From Solirubrobacterales bacterium (GTDB taxonomy: Bacteria; Actinomycetota; Thermoleophilia; Solirubrobacterales; 70-9), in assembly GCA_021155855.1 (NCBI GenBank), contig JAJNAZ010000006.1:1-64000 (forward strand): a stretch of 64,000 nucleotides of DNA, read 5' to 3'. Under the pieces are notes generated by a model. That model worked only from the letters and a program-made list of their open reading frames with translations, was not told the origin of the DNA and made no database searches. Below, piece after piece: positions 26,269 through 34,154 of this stretch; positions within the stretch are counted from its first letter, which is position 1; each line of letters starts with the position of its first letter. Both the position numbers and the translations under genes were made by a program.

Positions 26269-26301
26269 CGAAGGGCCCGGGCACCACGCCCGGGCCCTTC
26301 G
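26269..26301 (+). terminator. Terminator hairpin after groEL
   Basis: A 13-bp perfect stem (GAAGGGCCCGGGC / GCCCGGGCCCTTC) with a 5-base loop, 25 bases after the groEL stop. No long T-run follows, as is common in high-GC genomes. A smaller TCGCCT/AGGCGA hairpin lies directly after the stop codon. Confidence 0.8.
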
Positions 26302-26486
26302 CGTTCCGTGGCCGGGAGCACGCCGTTCGTGTCAGGTCGCGGGAAACCCGCAACAGGTTCGCGGTCGAACCCGGTTGCGCCCGCGGCCGCGAAGGGGGAG
26401 CCTTGGCGGCACCTGGTTGTGCCATGGACGGGCACGCGCTCAGCGCGGAGGGGCACGGACGCCCCGGTAGCCAGGGCCGGCGGCGC

Positions 26487-27371
26487 TCAGCCGCCCGCCA
26501 GCACCTCCGCCATCCGCCGTGGCTCGATCCCAAGCGCGCACACGTCGGCGTCTCCCCGGGCCGAGACCATCGGCACCTCCATCAGCTCCGCCTCCTCCCA
26601 GGTGGCAAAGGCGGCGTCCCCGACGACCCGGCGCAGCCCGGCAAGGCCGTAGTGGACGAGTCCGAGCGGCACGTGGACCAGGGGTCGCTCCCGCCCCGCT
26701 GCGCGGGCGATCAGGCGCGCCAGCTGATCGTAGGTGAGCCGCTCTGGGCCCGCCAGCTCGTGGCGGCGCGATCCCGAGCCCGCGTCGAGGTCGGCGAGCA
26801 CGCAGCGGGCGACGTCGTCGGCCCAGATCGGCTGGAAGCAGGCCTGTCCCTCGCCCGAGATCGGGATCGCGGGCAGGAGGGCGAGCCGGCGCTGGATCGT
26901 CACCCAGGGATCACCCGGGGCGTAGACGATCGAGGGCGCGAACACCGTCGTCTCCAGGTCCGAGCCGAGGACGGCCTCCTCCGCCAGCGCCTTGGCGCGA
27001 AAGAACCGGGTGCGCTGGATCTCGCTGGCGCCGATCGCCGAGAAGAACACGAATCGTCCGATCCCAGCCGCCTCGGCGGCACGCAGCAGGCGGGCGGTCG
27101 CCAGGCCGTTGAGCTCCTCGACCGGAGCGCGGGGTTGGTCGCGGATCGCCGCGGCGAGGTGGATCACGGTGCTCACGCCGCGCAGCGCTCCACGGACCAC
27201 ACGCGGATCGGAGAGCTCGGTCAGGTCGCCGAGCACGATTCGCACCTCGACCCGAAGCCGGCCGAGGCCGCGCGGATCGCGGACCAACACTCGCACCTGT
27301 TCCCCACGGTCGAGCAGCTTGGGCAGCAGCGCGCTGCCGACCGTCCCCGTCGCCCCGGTCACCAGGATCAT
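26487..27371 (-). CDS. NAD(P)-binding atypical SDR (NDUFA9/YbjT-like)
   Basis: A 294-residue atypical short-chain dehydrogenase. The Rossmann motif 'ILVTGATGTVGSAL' begins at residue 2; 'VSTVIHLAAAI', 'FVFFSAIGAS' and 'APSIVYAPGDPW' follow. The lack of a Tyr-x-x-x-Lys catalytic pair and the 'FQPIWADDVARCV' segment fit the NDUFA9-like or NmrA-like group, which often acts as a redox sensor or assembly factor. ATG 27371 is preferred over GTG 27380 because TAGAGT lies seven bases before it. Confidence 0.82.
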   Translation of the reverse strand: MILVTGATGTVGSALLPKLLDRGEQVRVLVRDPRGLGRLRVEVRIVLGDLTELSDPRVVRGALRGVSTVIHLAAAIRDQPRAPVEELNGLATARLLRAAEAAGIGRFVFFSAIGASEIQRTRFFRAKALAEEAVLGSDLETTVFAPSIVYAPGDPWVTIQRRLALLPAIPISGEGQACFQPIWADDVARCVLADLDAGSGSRRHELAGPERLTYDQLARLIARAAGRERPLVHVPLGLVHYGLAGLRRVVGDAAFATWEEAELMEVPMVSARGDADVCALGIEPRRMAEVLAGG

Positions 27372-27378
27372 GCCCGTC

Positions 27379-27384
27379 ACTCTA
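27379..27384 (-). promoter_or_regulatory. Leaderless -10 of the NAD-binding gene
   Basis: TAGAGT on the minus strand, seven bases before ATG 27371; no SD. Confidence 0.45.
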
Positions 27385-27457
27385 AAATCTTCGCTTCGCT
27401 CGACCGGGTGACGTGCCCGGGAACACCACCCAACGAGACCAGAAGGGACCAGAAGAC

Positions 27458-27721
27458 TTGGCCTACGTCATCGCCGAGCCCTGCGTCGGGACGAAGGACA
27501 ACTCCTGCGTGGAGGTCTGCCCGGTCGACTGCATCCACCCAACCCCCGACGAGCCCGACTACGACAACGTCGAGCAGCTCTACATCGATCCCGACGAGTG
27601 CATCGACTGCGATGCCTGCGTGGAGGCGTGCCCGGTCGACGCCTGCTTCGCCGAGGACCAGCTTCCGGAGGAGTGGGCGAAGTACACGCCGATCAACGCC
27701 GAGTACTACGCGGGTAAGTAG
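27458..27721 (+). CDS. fdxA: Seven-iron ferredoxin
   Basis: An 87-residue low-potential electron carrier. The N-terminal 'CVGTKDNSCVEVCPVDC' is the [3Fe-4S]/[4Fe-4S] pattern and 'CIDCDACVEACPVD' the second cluster motif. The start is TTG 27458: the conserved family opening is (Met/Leu)-Ala-Tyr-Val-Ile, and AGAAGGGA lies nine bases upstream. The ATG at 27413 would add 15 unconserved residues. Confidence 0.92.
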   Translation: MAYVIAEPCVGTKDNSCVEVCPVDCIHPTPDEPDYDNVEQLYIDPDECIDCDACVEACPVDACFAEDQLPEEWAKYTPINAEYYAGK

Positions 27722-27747
27722 CCCCCGCCCGGGTACCCCTCGGGCAA

Positions 27748-29358
27748 ATCGCACCGCTTCGCTTCTATCTGACCCTCTCCGGCGGCGCCTCGCTCGGCGC
27801 CTATGAGGCCGGCGCCGCCGCCGGCCTCGCGCTCGCCGTTCGCCATCTCGACCTCGAGCAGGGCCAGGAGGCGAGCGTCGATGCGATCGGCGGCGCCTCG
27901 GCGGGCGCGCTGGTCAGCCTGTTCACCGCGCACGCGCTGATGCAGGGCCTCGACCCCGAGCGGCTGCTGCACGAGACCTGGGTCGAGCGGGTCAGCCTGA
28001 ACCTGCTGCGCAGCAACGGCTCGCAGGCGCTGCTGTCGTTCGACGAGCTTCGCGAGCGGGTCTCCGCGGTGCTCGCCGACGACGGCCCGGCGCGGCCCGA
28101 CGGCGACGCGATCGACTACCGCCAGCAGCGAGCACTGGCGTTCCACGTCCAGGTCACCGGCCTGCGGGGGCTCACCTACCCGATCCGCGGCCTGCGCCGC
28201 GACGCGCCGATCACCGGCGCCACCTACGCCGACTGGGGGCGGTTCGAGCTCGAGCCCGGCGGCGGGCTCGAGCAGATCCTCGAGCCCGAGCGGCGCTCGG
28301 CGCTCGACTTCGTGCTCGCCTCGGCCGCGAGCCCCGGTGGCTTCGCCCCAGAGCTGCTCGACCGGCGCCCGGACGCCGATGCCTACCGCCGGCGCGGGAT
28401 CGAGAACTTCCCCGAGTCCGGATGGCTGTGGTACACCGACGGCGGCCTGCTCGGCTCGCAGCCGCTCGGACGGGTGATCGCCGCCGGCCGCTCGCTGCAC
28501 GGCGACGGTGAGGACGCGCGCGGGGTGCACCTGCTGATCGATCCGCGCTCGGAGGACGCGTCGCTGGACATCTGGAGCGACCCCGAGGCCGAGCCGAGCT
28601 GGCAGACCGGCGCCTCGCGGGCGCTCGCGATCCTCTCCGAGCAGAGCCTCTTCGACGACCTGCGCCGGATCGAGAAGGACAACTCGCGGATCGAGTGGGC
28701 GCGGCGGCTGGCGGACCTGGTCGCTGCCGAGCTCGGCGACGATGCGCGGTCCGCCCTGCGCGAGTTCATCGAGCAGGTCGAGTCCGAGCGCCAAGGGATG
28801 CGCGCCGACGAGCCCGATCGCGACCGCGGGCCAGCCGATTCCGACGACGCCGAAATGGCGGAGCTGCTGCACCGCGCGCTGTGCGAGATCGGCGGCCTGG
28901 TGGGCAAGGAGCGGGTCGCGATCGACGTGATCTCGCCACTGTTGCTGGCCGATGACGGCGACGGCGACGTCGGCACCCTGCTCGCGGGCGAGTTCATGGG
29001 CGACTTCGGCGGCTTTCTCAGCCGCCAGCTGCGCGCCAGCGACTTCGCGCTCGGCTATGAGAGCGCGGTTGCCTGGCTCGGCCGGGGCCTGCGCGCCTGC
29101 GAGCTCGACGACGAGGTCGTCGATCGCACGGTCTCGTTCGTCGAATCCAGGCGCCGCTACGACCCGGACGAGATCCAAAGCGGCGAAGCCGAGCTGTCCG
29201 ACCTCTCGCTCGCCGATCGGCTCGAGCTCGTGCGGCTCGGCGCCCACATCGCCCGGGTGCTCGGCGCCGGCGCCCTCGACCTGCGATCGCGGATCCCCGA
29301 TCCCCTCGGCCGCGCCCTCGACCGAGCCAGGCGCCGGCTGCCGGGCGGCGGCGACTAG
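27748..29358 (+). CDS. Patatin-like phospholipase, start codon uncertain
   Basis: About 536 residues. The oxyanion-hole motif 'LSGGASLGAYEAG', the nucleophile elbow 'GGASAGAL' (Gly-x-Ser-x-Gly) and the dyad Asp in 'WYTDGGLLGS' are all present, so an acyl-lipid hydrolase is expected. No ATG, GTG or TTG lies between the in-frame TAA at 27715 and the oxyanion motif. ATC 27748 (then Ala-Pro-Leu-Arg-Phe-Tyr-Leu) or CTG 27769 are the only sensible initiators. The next ATG (27940) would delete the catalytic Ser motif. Either a near-cognate start is used or an ATG was lost. The protein is long for the family, with a helical insertion around residues 290-440. Confidence 0.8.
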   Translation: MAPLRFYLTLSGGASLGAYEAGAAAGLALAVRHLDLEQGQEASVDAIGGASAGALVSLFTAHALMQGLDPERLLHETWVERVSLNLLRSNGSQALLSFDELRERVSAVLADDGPARPDGDAIDYRQQRALAFHVQVTGLRGLTYPIRGLRRDAPITGATYADWGRFELEPGGGLEQILEPERRSALDFVLASAASPGGFAPELLDRRPDADAYRRRGIENFPESGWLWYTDGGLLGSQPLGRVIAAGRSLHGDGEDARGVHLLIDPRSEDASLDIWSDPEAEPSWQTGASRALAILSEQSLFDDLRRIEKDNSRIEWARRLADLVAAELGDDARSALREFIEQVESERQGMRADEPDRDRGPADSDDAEMAELLHRALCEIGGLVGKERVAIDVISPLLLADDGDGDVGTLLAGEFMGDFGGFLSRQLRASDFALGYESAVAWLGRGLRACELDDEVVDRTVSFVESRRRYDPDEIQSGEAELSDLSLADRLELVRLGAHIARVLGAGALDLRSRIPDPLGRALDRARRRLPGGGD

Positions 29359-30182
29359 GCCGTGTGGCGCCCGGCGCGCAGCGAGTACATCAACGGCAGC
29401 CGCGGCGTCCCGGCGGGTTGGCGGTAGAGCTCGCCGGCCTCGATCGCGTCGGGGTCGAGCTCGAGGTGCGGCCAGCGCTGAAACAGCGTGTAGTCGTGCT
29501 CATGGAACAGCTCGAGGGTCAGTCCGCTGGCGAGCACCACCTCGATCACCTCGGCGACCGGATGCCTCCACTCGTGGGTTGCGTTGTGCGCGGTCGCGGC
29601 GCTGAGGTCGGCGTAGGTCCCGCCGTCGTCCTCGATCCGGACCCCTGATGGGTCGTGGAAGTAGCCCTCGTCGACGGTCAGGTCGTCGTCGGCGAAGACA
29701 TCCGTGAATGGGTGGAACTCGGCCAGGTAGAGGAACCCGCGGTCGGTGAGCAGCGATCCGACGATCTGCGCCCAGCGTCGTCGGTCGGGGAGCCAATTCA
29801 GGGCGCCGAGACCCGTGTAGACGATGTCGAACCGCTCACCGCCGAGCGCGGCCTCGGCATCGTAGAGGTCGGCGGCCACGAACGTTCCGTCGAGGACGGT
29901 CTCCGAGGCGAGCCGGTTCGCCGCCTCGATCGCCGGCTTGGAGAAGTCGAGCCCGACCACGGACGCACCACGCCGGGCCCACGACAGCGTGTCGAGCCCG
30001 AAATGGCACTGGAGGTGCAGGAGCCGCTCGCCGGCAACGTCGCCGACCTCCTCGAGCTCGAACGGGCACAGCGTGGTCCCGCCCGCCTTGAATGCCTCGA
30101 TGTCATAGAACTCGCTCGCGGTGTGAATGGGCACTCGCTCGTCCCACCAGCGGCGGTTGAGGTCGCGGTGCTCGTCGCGCAC
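29355..30182 (-). CDS. Class I SAM-dependent methyltransferase
   Basis: A 275-residue methyltransferase of unknown substrate. SAM motif I is 'LLHLQCHFGLDTLSWA', an unusual Gln-Cys-His form of the glycine-rich loop found in a recognisable actinobacterial subgroup; 'VVGLDFSKPAIEAAN' binds the ribose and 'FDIVYTGLGALNWL' is motif IV. It ends tail-to-tail with the patatin gene, sharing four bases, and starts 11 bases after mrp on the same strand, so it is probably co-transcribed with mrp. Confidence 0.85.
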   Translation of the reverse strand: MRDEHRDLNRRWWDERVPIHTASEFYDIEAFKAGGTTLCPFELEEVGDVAGERLLHLQCHFGLDTLSWARRGASVVGLDFSKPAIEAANRLASETVLDGTFVAADLYDAEAALGGERFDIVYTGLGALNWLPDRRRWAQIVGSLLTDRGFLYLAEFHPFTDVFADDDLTVDEGYFHDPSGVRIEDDGGTYADLSAATAHNATHEWRHPVAEVIEVVLASGLTLELFHEHDYTLFQRWPHLELDPDAIEAGELYRQPAGTPRLPLMYSLRAGRHTA

Positions 30183-30192
30183 TGCGGGCTTC

Positions 30193-31359
30193 TCAGCCCT
30201 GGACCTGGACCACCGGGAGCTCGCTGCCGCTGATCGGCGCCGCCGGCGCGGGAGCGGCCGGTGACTCGGCCTGCATCACCGGCAGCGCCTGCGGGGTAGC
30301 GGCGACGATCCCGCGCGCGGTTGCGCGGATCGCCTGCGAGGCGGGATGGTCAGGCTGATCGAGCACCAGCGGCGAGCCCGAGTCGGCGTGCTCGCGAAGC
30401 TCCTCGGCGAGCGGCACCTTGCCGAGCAGCGGCACGTCGAGGTCGTCGGCGAGCAGCTGGCCGCCACCCTCGCCGAAGATCGTGAAGCGCTGGCCGTCGG
30501 GGGTGGTGAAGCCGGACATGTTCTCGATCACGCCGAGCAGCTCGAGGTCGACCTTGGCGGCCATGTCGGCGGCCCGTCGGGCGACCGACTGAGCCGCCGG
30601 CTGCGGGGTGGTGACGATGATCACCCGTGCCTGGGGTAGGAGCTGGGCGAGCGTCATCGAGACGTCGCCGGTGCCGGGGGGAAGGTCGAGCAACAGGTAG
30701 TCGAGCTCGTCCCAGGCGACGTCCTCGAGGAACTGTTGGATCGCCTTGTGAAGCATCGGCCCGCGCCAGACCACGGCGGCATTGCGCTCGAGGAAGAAGC
30801 CGATCGACATCACCCTGATCTGCGCCGGCCCGGGCGGCGGGATGATCTTGCGCTCGCCGTTGACCTCGGGCCGCTGGTCGACGCCGAGCATGCGCGGGAT
30901 CGAGTAGCCATAGACGTCGGCGTCCAGGACCCCGGTGCTTCGGCCGTCGGCCTGCAGCGCGGCGGCCAGGTTCGCGGTCATCGTCGACTTGCCGACGCCC
31001 CCTTTGCCGGAGGCGATGCAGATCACGTTCTTGACCTGAGCCAGCGCGCCTTCGGGCAGCCCGCCCGGTCGCCCGAGCGCCTGCTGCAGACGCCCCTTCT
31101 CGTCGTCGGAGAGGACGTCGAAGCCAACCCCGACCTCGCTCACGCCGTCGAGTCGCGAGACGTTCGCAGCGACGGCCTGCTGGAAGTGGGAGCGGATCGG
31201 GCAGCCCGGCGTGGTCAGCGAGACGACTACCTCGACCTTGCCGCTCTCGCGGATCTCGATCGAGCGGACCATCCCGAGATCGACGATCGATCGCCGCAGC
31301 TCGGGGTCGATGACCGCGCGCAGCGCCTCGGTGACTTGGTCCTGTGTCGGAAGGGCCAT
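30193..31359 (-). CDS. mrp: Mrp/NBP35-family P-loop ATPase, Fe-S cluster carrier
   Basis: A 388-residue protein. The N-terminal MIP18/DUF59 domain (about residues 1-80, with 'VSLTTPGCPIRSHFQ') is followed by a deviant Walker A P-loop ATPase: 'IASGKGGVGKSTMTANLA', 'GVLDADVYGYSIPRMLG', 'LLLDLPPGTGD'. It should help deliver [4Fe-4S] clusters to apo-proteins. The Cys-x-x-Cys usually placed after 'IENMS' is absent; that stretch reads GFTTPDGQRF, a form I recall from other actinobacterial Mrp. ATG 31359 is chosen; no SD is seen. A structured region lies 34 bases upstream. Confidence 0.9.
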   Translation of the reverse strand: MALPTQDQVTEALRAVIDPELRRSIVDLGMVRSIEIRESGKVEVVVSLTTPGCPIRSHFQQAVAANVSRLDGVSEVGVGFDVLSDDEKGRLQQALGRPGGLPEGALAQVKNVICIASGKGGVGKSTMTANLAAALQADGRSTGVLDADVYGYSIPRMLGVDQRPEVNGERKIIPPPGPAQIRVMSIGFFLERNAAVVWRGPMLHKAIQQFLEDVAWDELDYLLLDLPPGTGDVSMTLAQLLPQARVIIVTTPQPAAQSVARRAADMAAKVDLELLGVIENMSGFTTPDGQRFTIFGEGGGQLLADDLDVPLLGKVPLAEELREHADSGSPLVLDQPDHPASQAIRATARGIVAATPQALPVMQAESPAAPAPAAPISGSELPVVQVQG

Positions 31360-31392
31360 ATCAGTGATTGTCGCAAACGCTGCCCTGAACGC

Positions 31393-31421
31393 GATCAACC
31401 GGCCACAAGGGCCGGCTGATC
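31393..31421 (-). ncRNA. 12-bp hairpin upstream of mrp
   Basis: Read on the minus strand: GATCAGCCGGCC, loop CTTGT, GGCCGGTTGATC. All 12 positions pair if the single G-T counts as G-U; on the plus strand the same position is an A-C mismatch, so the minus strand is the one shaped as RNA. It may end transcripts from the upstream coiled-coil gene or belong to a leader of mrp. Confidence 0.5.
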
Positions 31422-31429
31422 AGGGAGGA

Positions 31430-31494
31430 GAGGTTGCTGTGCCTGCCCGCGAGATATGTGTGCGGACAGCTCCTCCGGGCGCGCCAACCTCTCG
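31430..31494 (-). ncRNA. Nested stem structure between the coiled-coil gene and mrp
   Basis: A 9-bp outer stem GAGAGGTTG / CAACCTCTC encloses a second stem GCTGT / ACAGC and a third CCGC / GCGG, leaving a loop ACACATATCTC. Together with the adjacent hairpin it fills almost the whole 158-base gap. It does not match SRP RNA, 6S, 6C or a riboswitch I know. Confidence 0.4.
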
Positions 31495-31517
31495 AAGCGG
31501 CCCGGGCTAAGTACCGG

Positions 31518-32015
31518 TCAGACGAGCTCGGAGACGCGCTCCTGAGCCTTCGACAGAGCGTCCTCGGCCTTGACGCGGTTCTGCTTCACCGCCTTGGTGA
31601 CCTTGGTCCGGTTCTGCTTCACGGCGCGCTCGACCTCGCGACGGCGCGACTTCAGCTCCCGCTCGACGCGGTTGCGGGTGGTGCGGACGCGCTGTGAGGT
31701 CTTGCGGCGAGCCTGGCCGCCGCGACGCTCGAACCTGTTCAGCTCGCGGCCGACCTGGGTGCGGAGGCTCTTCAGCTCCCGCTCGCGGGTCGCGGTGCTC
31801 GTCCACGGCTCTACGGTGTCGCCGACGCGATCGCGGGCGGTCAGCACGGCGCCAACCGGGACGTCGAGCGCGCGCTCGGCGCCCTGGCGAACGATGTTGA
31901 CGGCGCCATGGCGTGTCTTGGTCACGCCCTCGCGGACCTGGGCGGCGTCGCTCCGGGTCGCGTGGGTCGTCGTCTTTGGCTTCGTTGTGGTGTTGGGCTT
32001 CGCGGTGGTGGCCAT
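31518..32015 (-). CDS. Lys/Arg-rich coiled-coil protein
   Basis: A 165-residue protein with a Thr/Lys/Pro-rich N-terminal tail (MATTAKPNTTTKPKTTT), then helices rich in Arg, Lys, Gln and Glu. Near the C terminus is an internal repeat: 'AVKQNRTKVTK' directly followed by 'AVKQNRVKAED'. It is strongly basic overall. Such layouts are seen in actinobacterial nucleoid- and surface-associated proteins (HbhA-like) and in phasin-like proteins, but I recognise no family. The basic tail plus helix recalls the gene at 1-186. It has an unusually AT-rich upstream region. Confidence 0.75.
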   Translation of the reverse strand: MATTAKPNTTTKPKTTTHATRSDAAQVREGVTKTRHGAVNIVRQGAERALDVPVGAVLTARDRVGDTVEPWTSTATRERELKSLRTQVGRELNRFERRGGQARRKTSQRVRTTRNRVERELKSRRREVERAVKQNRTKVTKAVKQNRVKAEDALSKAQERVSELV

Positions 32016-32135
32016 CTTGGTTATTACCTCATACCTCGGGGATTGGTGTTGTTTGTCTCTAATTTCCTTATCTCTAAGGATGTTCAGTGTAGCAATTACC
32101 CGAACACCTGTTCTTAACCCGGAGCCGGGTCGTGG
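32016..32135 (-). promoter_or_regulatory. AT-rich promoter and leader of the coiled-coil gene
   Basis: The region is far more AT-rich than its surroundings. On the minus strand TACACT (32091-32086) is a good -10, with AGAACA 17 bases upstream as a weak -35. The leader would be about 65 bases and includes CCTTA-GAGA-TAAGG (32079-32066), a 5-bp stem closed by a GNRA-type tetraloop. GAGGTAATAACC precedes the ATG. No ORF is present here. Confidence 0.45.
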
Positions 32136-33245
32136 TTACGCCGGCATCCCCGAAGGCTCGGGCACCCGTTCGAGCCAGCGCGGCGGGCACTCGAGCTCCG
32201 CGAGGTCCGGAAGCGTCTCGGGCGAGCGCCAGACCGCAGTCAGCCCCTCGGCGCCGCGGGCCTCGGCGACGGCGTCGCAGAACGACTTCCCGAGCTCGTA
32301 CTGGCGCAGCTTCAGATCGATCCCGAGCAGCCTCCGCGCGACCTCGCCGAGCCCGCCGCGCCGTGCTCGGCGTTCGTCGAGTCGCGCCCGCAGCTCGGCG
32401 ACGCCCGAGCCGAGCTCGACCGCGGCGGCGTCCATCAGGTGCTCCGCGTGTCCCTCGATCACCGACATCGCGGCCTGCAGCCGGTCGAGCGTCGCGCCAT
32501 AAGCCGGATCGGCGAGCGCGCGAGCGAGCTCGCCGTGAAGCACCTTGCGGACGAGCTCGCGCGGATCCCGGACCATCCGGCCTGCGAGGCCGGCGACGGC
32601 ACGGGGGTCGAGGCCGGCCGCGACGCCCTCGACCAGCTCGGCGGCGAGCTCGCGCATGTGGGGCGCGAGCCAGCCGACACGCTCGAACTGGATCACGTGC
32701 GCGCTCTCGTGCAGCGCGATCCAGCGCACGAAGAGCCCGCGATCGGCCTCGAGCTCGCGTCGCAGCGCCGCCATGTTCTCCGACACGAACAGCAGCCTCG
32801 CCGGGCGCTCGGGCCCGAACAGCGCCAACTCGTACTGGCCGAGCACCCGGCGCGCCGCATAGCCGACCGCAACCCCGGCCTCGGCGCCGGCCCCGGCGCC
32901 GGCGATCGACCGCGCGAGCGGCGCCAGCGGTCCGGGGAGATCGAGCTCGGCGTGGACCCGCGTCTCAATCGGGCGCGCGGCCTCGGCAAGGGTCGCCAGC
33001 GCGAGCCGCGCCCATCGGCGGCGGTCGATCAGCACGGGGCTCGGTCGAGCTTCGATCGGGCCGAGGCGCGCATACGCGCCGGCGACCTCGATCGCCTCGG
33101 CGCAGGCGATCTCGACCTCGGCGGCCCCGTAGCGATCCTCGAGACGGTGCGGTGGCGGCCGGCCAAGCGGCCCGAGACCGCCGATCACCGATCCGGCGGT
33201 GCGCTCGGCCAGGCCCCAGTCGACGAGCGATGGGGAGCCGGTCAC
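32136..33245 (-). CDS. DUF2342 zinc-dependent metalloprotease (F420-associated family)
   Basis: A 369-residue member of the DUF2342 family, annotated in actinobacteria as coenzyme F420 biosynthesis-associated protein or zinc-dependent metalloprotease. The zinc site is 'ALHESAHVIQFE' (His-Glu-x-x-His, near residue 177), with the downstream Glu in 'SVIEGHAEHLMD'. 'LFVSENMAALRRELEAD' and 'KLRQYELGKSFCDAVAEA' are family signatures. The role is not established. GTG 33245 overlaps the stop of the IMPase-like gene (GTGA), so they are coupled. Confidence 0.88.
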   Translation of the reverse strand: MTGSPSLVDWGLAERTAGSVIGGLGPLGRPPPHRLEDRYGAAEVEIACAEAIEVAGAYARLGPIEARPSPVLIDRRRWARLALATLAEAARPIETRVHAELDLPGPLAPLARSIAGAGAGAEAGVAVGYAARRVLGQYELALFGPERPARLLFVSENMAALRRELEADRGLFVRWIALHESAHVIQFERVGWLAPHMRELAAELVEGVAAGLDPRAVAGLAGRMVRDPRELVRKVLHGELARALADPAYGATLDRLQAAMSVIEGHAEHLMDAAAVELGSGVAELRARLDERRARRGGLGEVARRLLGIDLKLRQYELGKSFCDAVAEARGAEGLTAVWRSPETLPDLAELECPPRWLERVPEPSGMPA

Positions 33246-34099
33246 ATCGCCTCCGCGGGCGCGGCCCGCTGGATCTCGAGCAGGACGCTGAGCATCTCCT
33301 CGTCGAGCGCCGCGGCTACGTCGTAGCGGGTCTCGAGCCCGAGTCGGGCCTGGGAGAGGTCGAGCCGGTCGAACTTGACGTTCGCGCCCGCCGCGCGGAC
33401 GATCAGCTGCGCCGCGGCGACGTCGACGGAGCGCGCGGCGCGACCGCTGAGCATGCCGTCGAAGCGCGCCGCCGCCACGTAGCAGAGCGAGAGCGCGAGC
33501 GAGCCCACACCACGAATCCGAAACGCGGTCCCGGCGAGCCCCTCGACCAGCGGCAGGATGCGCTCGGGCTTGGTGCCCTCGAGGCCGACCAGCTCGAGCC
33601 CGTACCCGGGCCCGCGCGCCAGCAGCTCGACCCCGTCGAGGCGGGCTCCGGCGCCGCGCTCGGCGGTGAACTCCTCGCCGGAGCCGAAGTCGTGGACGAA
33701 CGCGAGCTCGACTTCGGCCAGCGAGGGACCGGAGGCGATCCCGATGCTGAACGCGAACGAGGGCACCATGCGGCGGGCGTTGAGCGAGCCGTCGATCGGG
33801 TCGACCACCACCGTGGTCGGCGCGCCGGCTTCCCCGAAGCGGACCTCGCCGCGCTCCTCGGAGATCGCCGTAAACGCCGCTCCGGCGCGATGCAGGCGCT
33901 CGAGCTCGGCGAAGGCGATCTCCTCCGCCTCGCGGTCGATCACCAGGCTCCGGTCGCCGCCCTCGCCGACGCCCGCGTAGCGGGTTCGCGCCTCGATCCC
34001 GCGAGTGCCTCGGAACAGCTCGCGGTGGCCGGCGACGATCCGCCGGCAGGCATCGAGCCAGTCGTCCGCGGACAGCGGAAGTCGGTCCGATCCGGGCAT
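33242..34099 (-). CDS. Inositol monophosphatase family protein
   Basis: A 285-residue member of the Mg2+-dependent IMPase/FBPase fold. Metal-binding motifs are 'FTAISEERGEVRF' and 'VVDPIDGSLNARR' (Asp-Pro-Ile-Asp-Gly-Ser, with Ser replacing the usual Thr). The C-terminal motif, normally Trp-Asp-x-Ala, reads 'ARSVDVAAAQLI', so Trp is replaced by Val-adjacent residues, although the Asp is kept. It may act on inositol-1-phosphate, fructose-1,6-bisphosphate or 3'-phosphoadenosine phosphate; sequence does not decide. ATG 34099 (MPGSDRLPLS) is the first start that fits the family N terminus. Confidence 0.82.
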   Translation of the reverse strand: MPGSDRLPLSADDWLDACRRIVAGHRELFRGTRGIEARTRYAGVGEGGDRSLVIDREAEEIAFAELERLHRAGAAFTAISEERGEVRFGEAGAPTTVVVDPIDGSLNARRMVPSFAFSIGIASGPSLAEVELAFVHDFGSGEEFTAERGAGARLDGVELLARGPGYGLELVGLEGTKPERILPLVEGLAGTAFRIRGVGSLALSLCYVAAARFDGMLSGRAARSVDVAAAQLIVRAAGANVKFDRLDLSQARLGLETRYDVAAALDEEMLSVLLEIQRAAPAEAM

Positions 34100-34141
34100 C
34101 AGCCGGCGCGCGGGGGTTCGGATCCGGCCATCCGGCCATGC

Positions 34142-34147
34142 TAGACA
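34142..34147 (+). promoter_or_regulatory. Possible leaderless -10 of the helicase-nuclease gene
   Basis: TAGACA ending seven bases before GTG 34155. The last base differs from TANNNT. Confidence 0.35.
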
Positions 34148-34154
34148 GTGGATC

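Noticed and set aside
26245..26486. Possible small gene between groEL and the NAD-binding gene
   Set aside because: The stretch holds the groEL terminator hairpin, and remaining frames have no SD, poor codon bias and no homologous pattern.
31393..31494. SRP RNA or 6S RNA in the gap before mrp
   Set aside because: The conserved SRP tetraloop and asymmetric loop motif, and the long 6S bubble, are not present.
32016..32135. AT-rich island as a horizontally acquired insert
   Set aside because: It is only ~100 bases long, lies exactly upstream of a gene and contains promoter-like boxes; no repeats or integrase remnants flank it.
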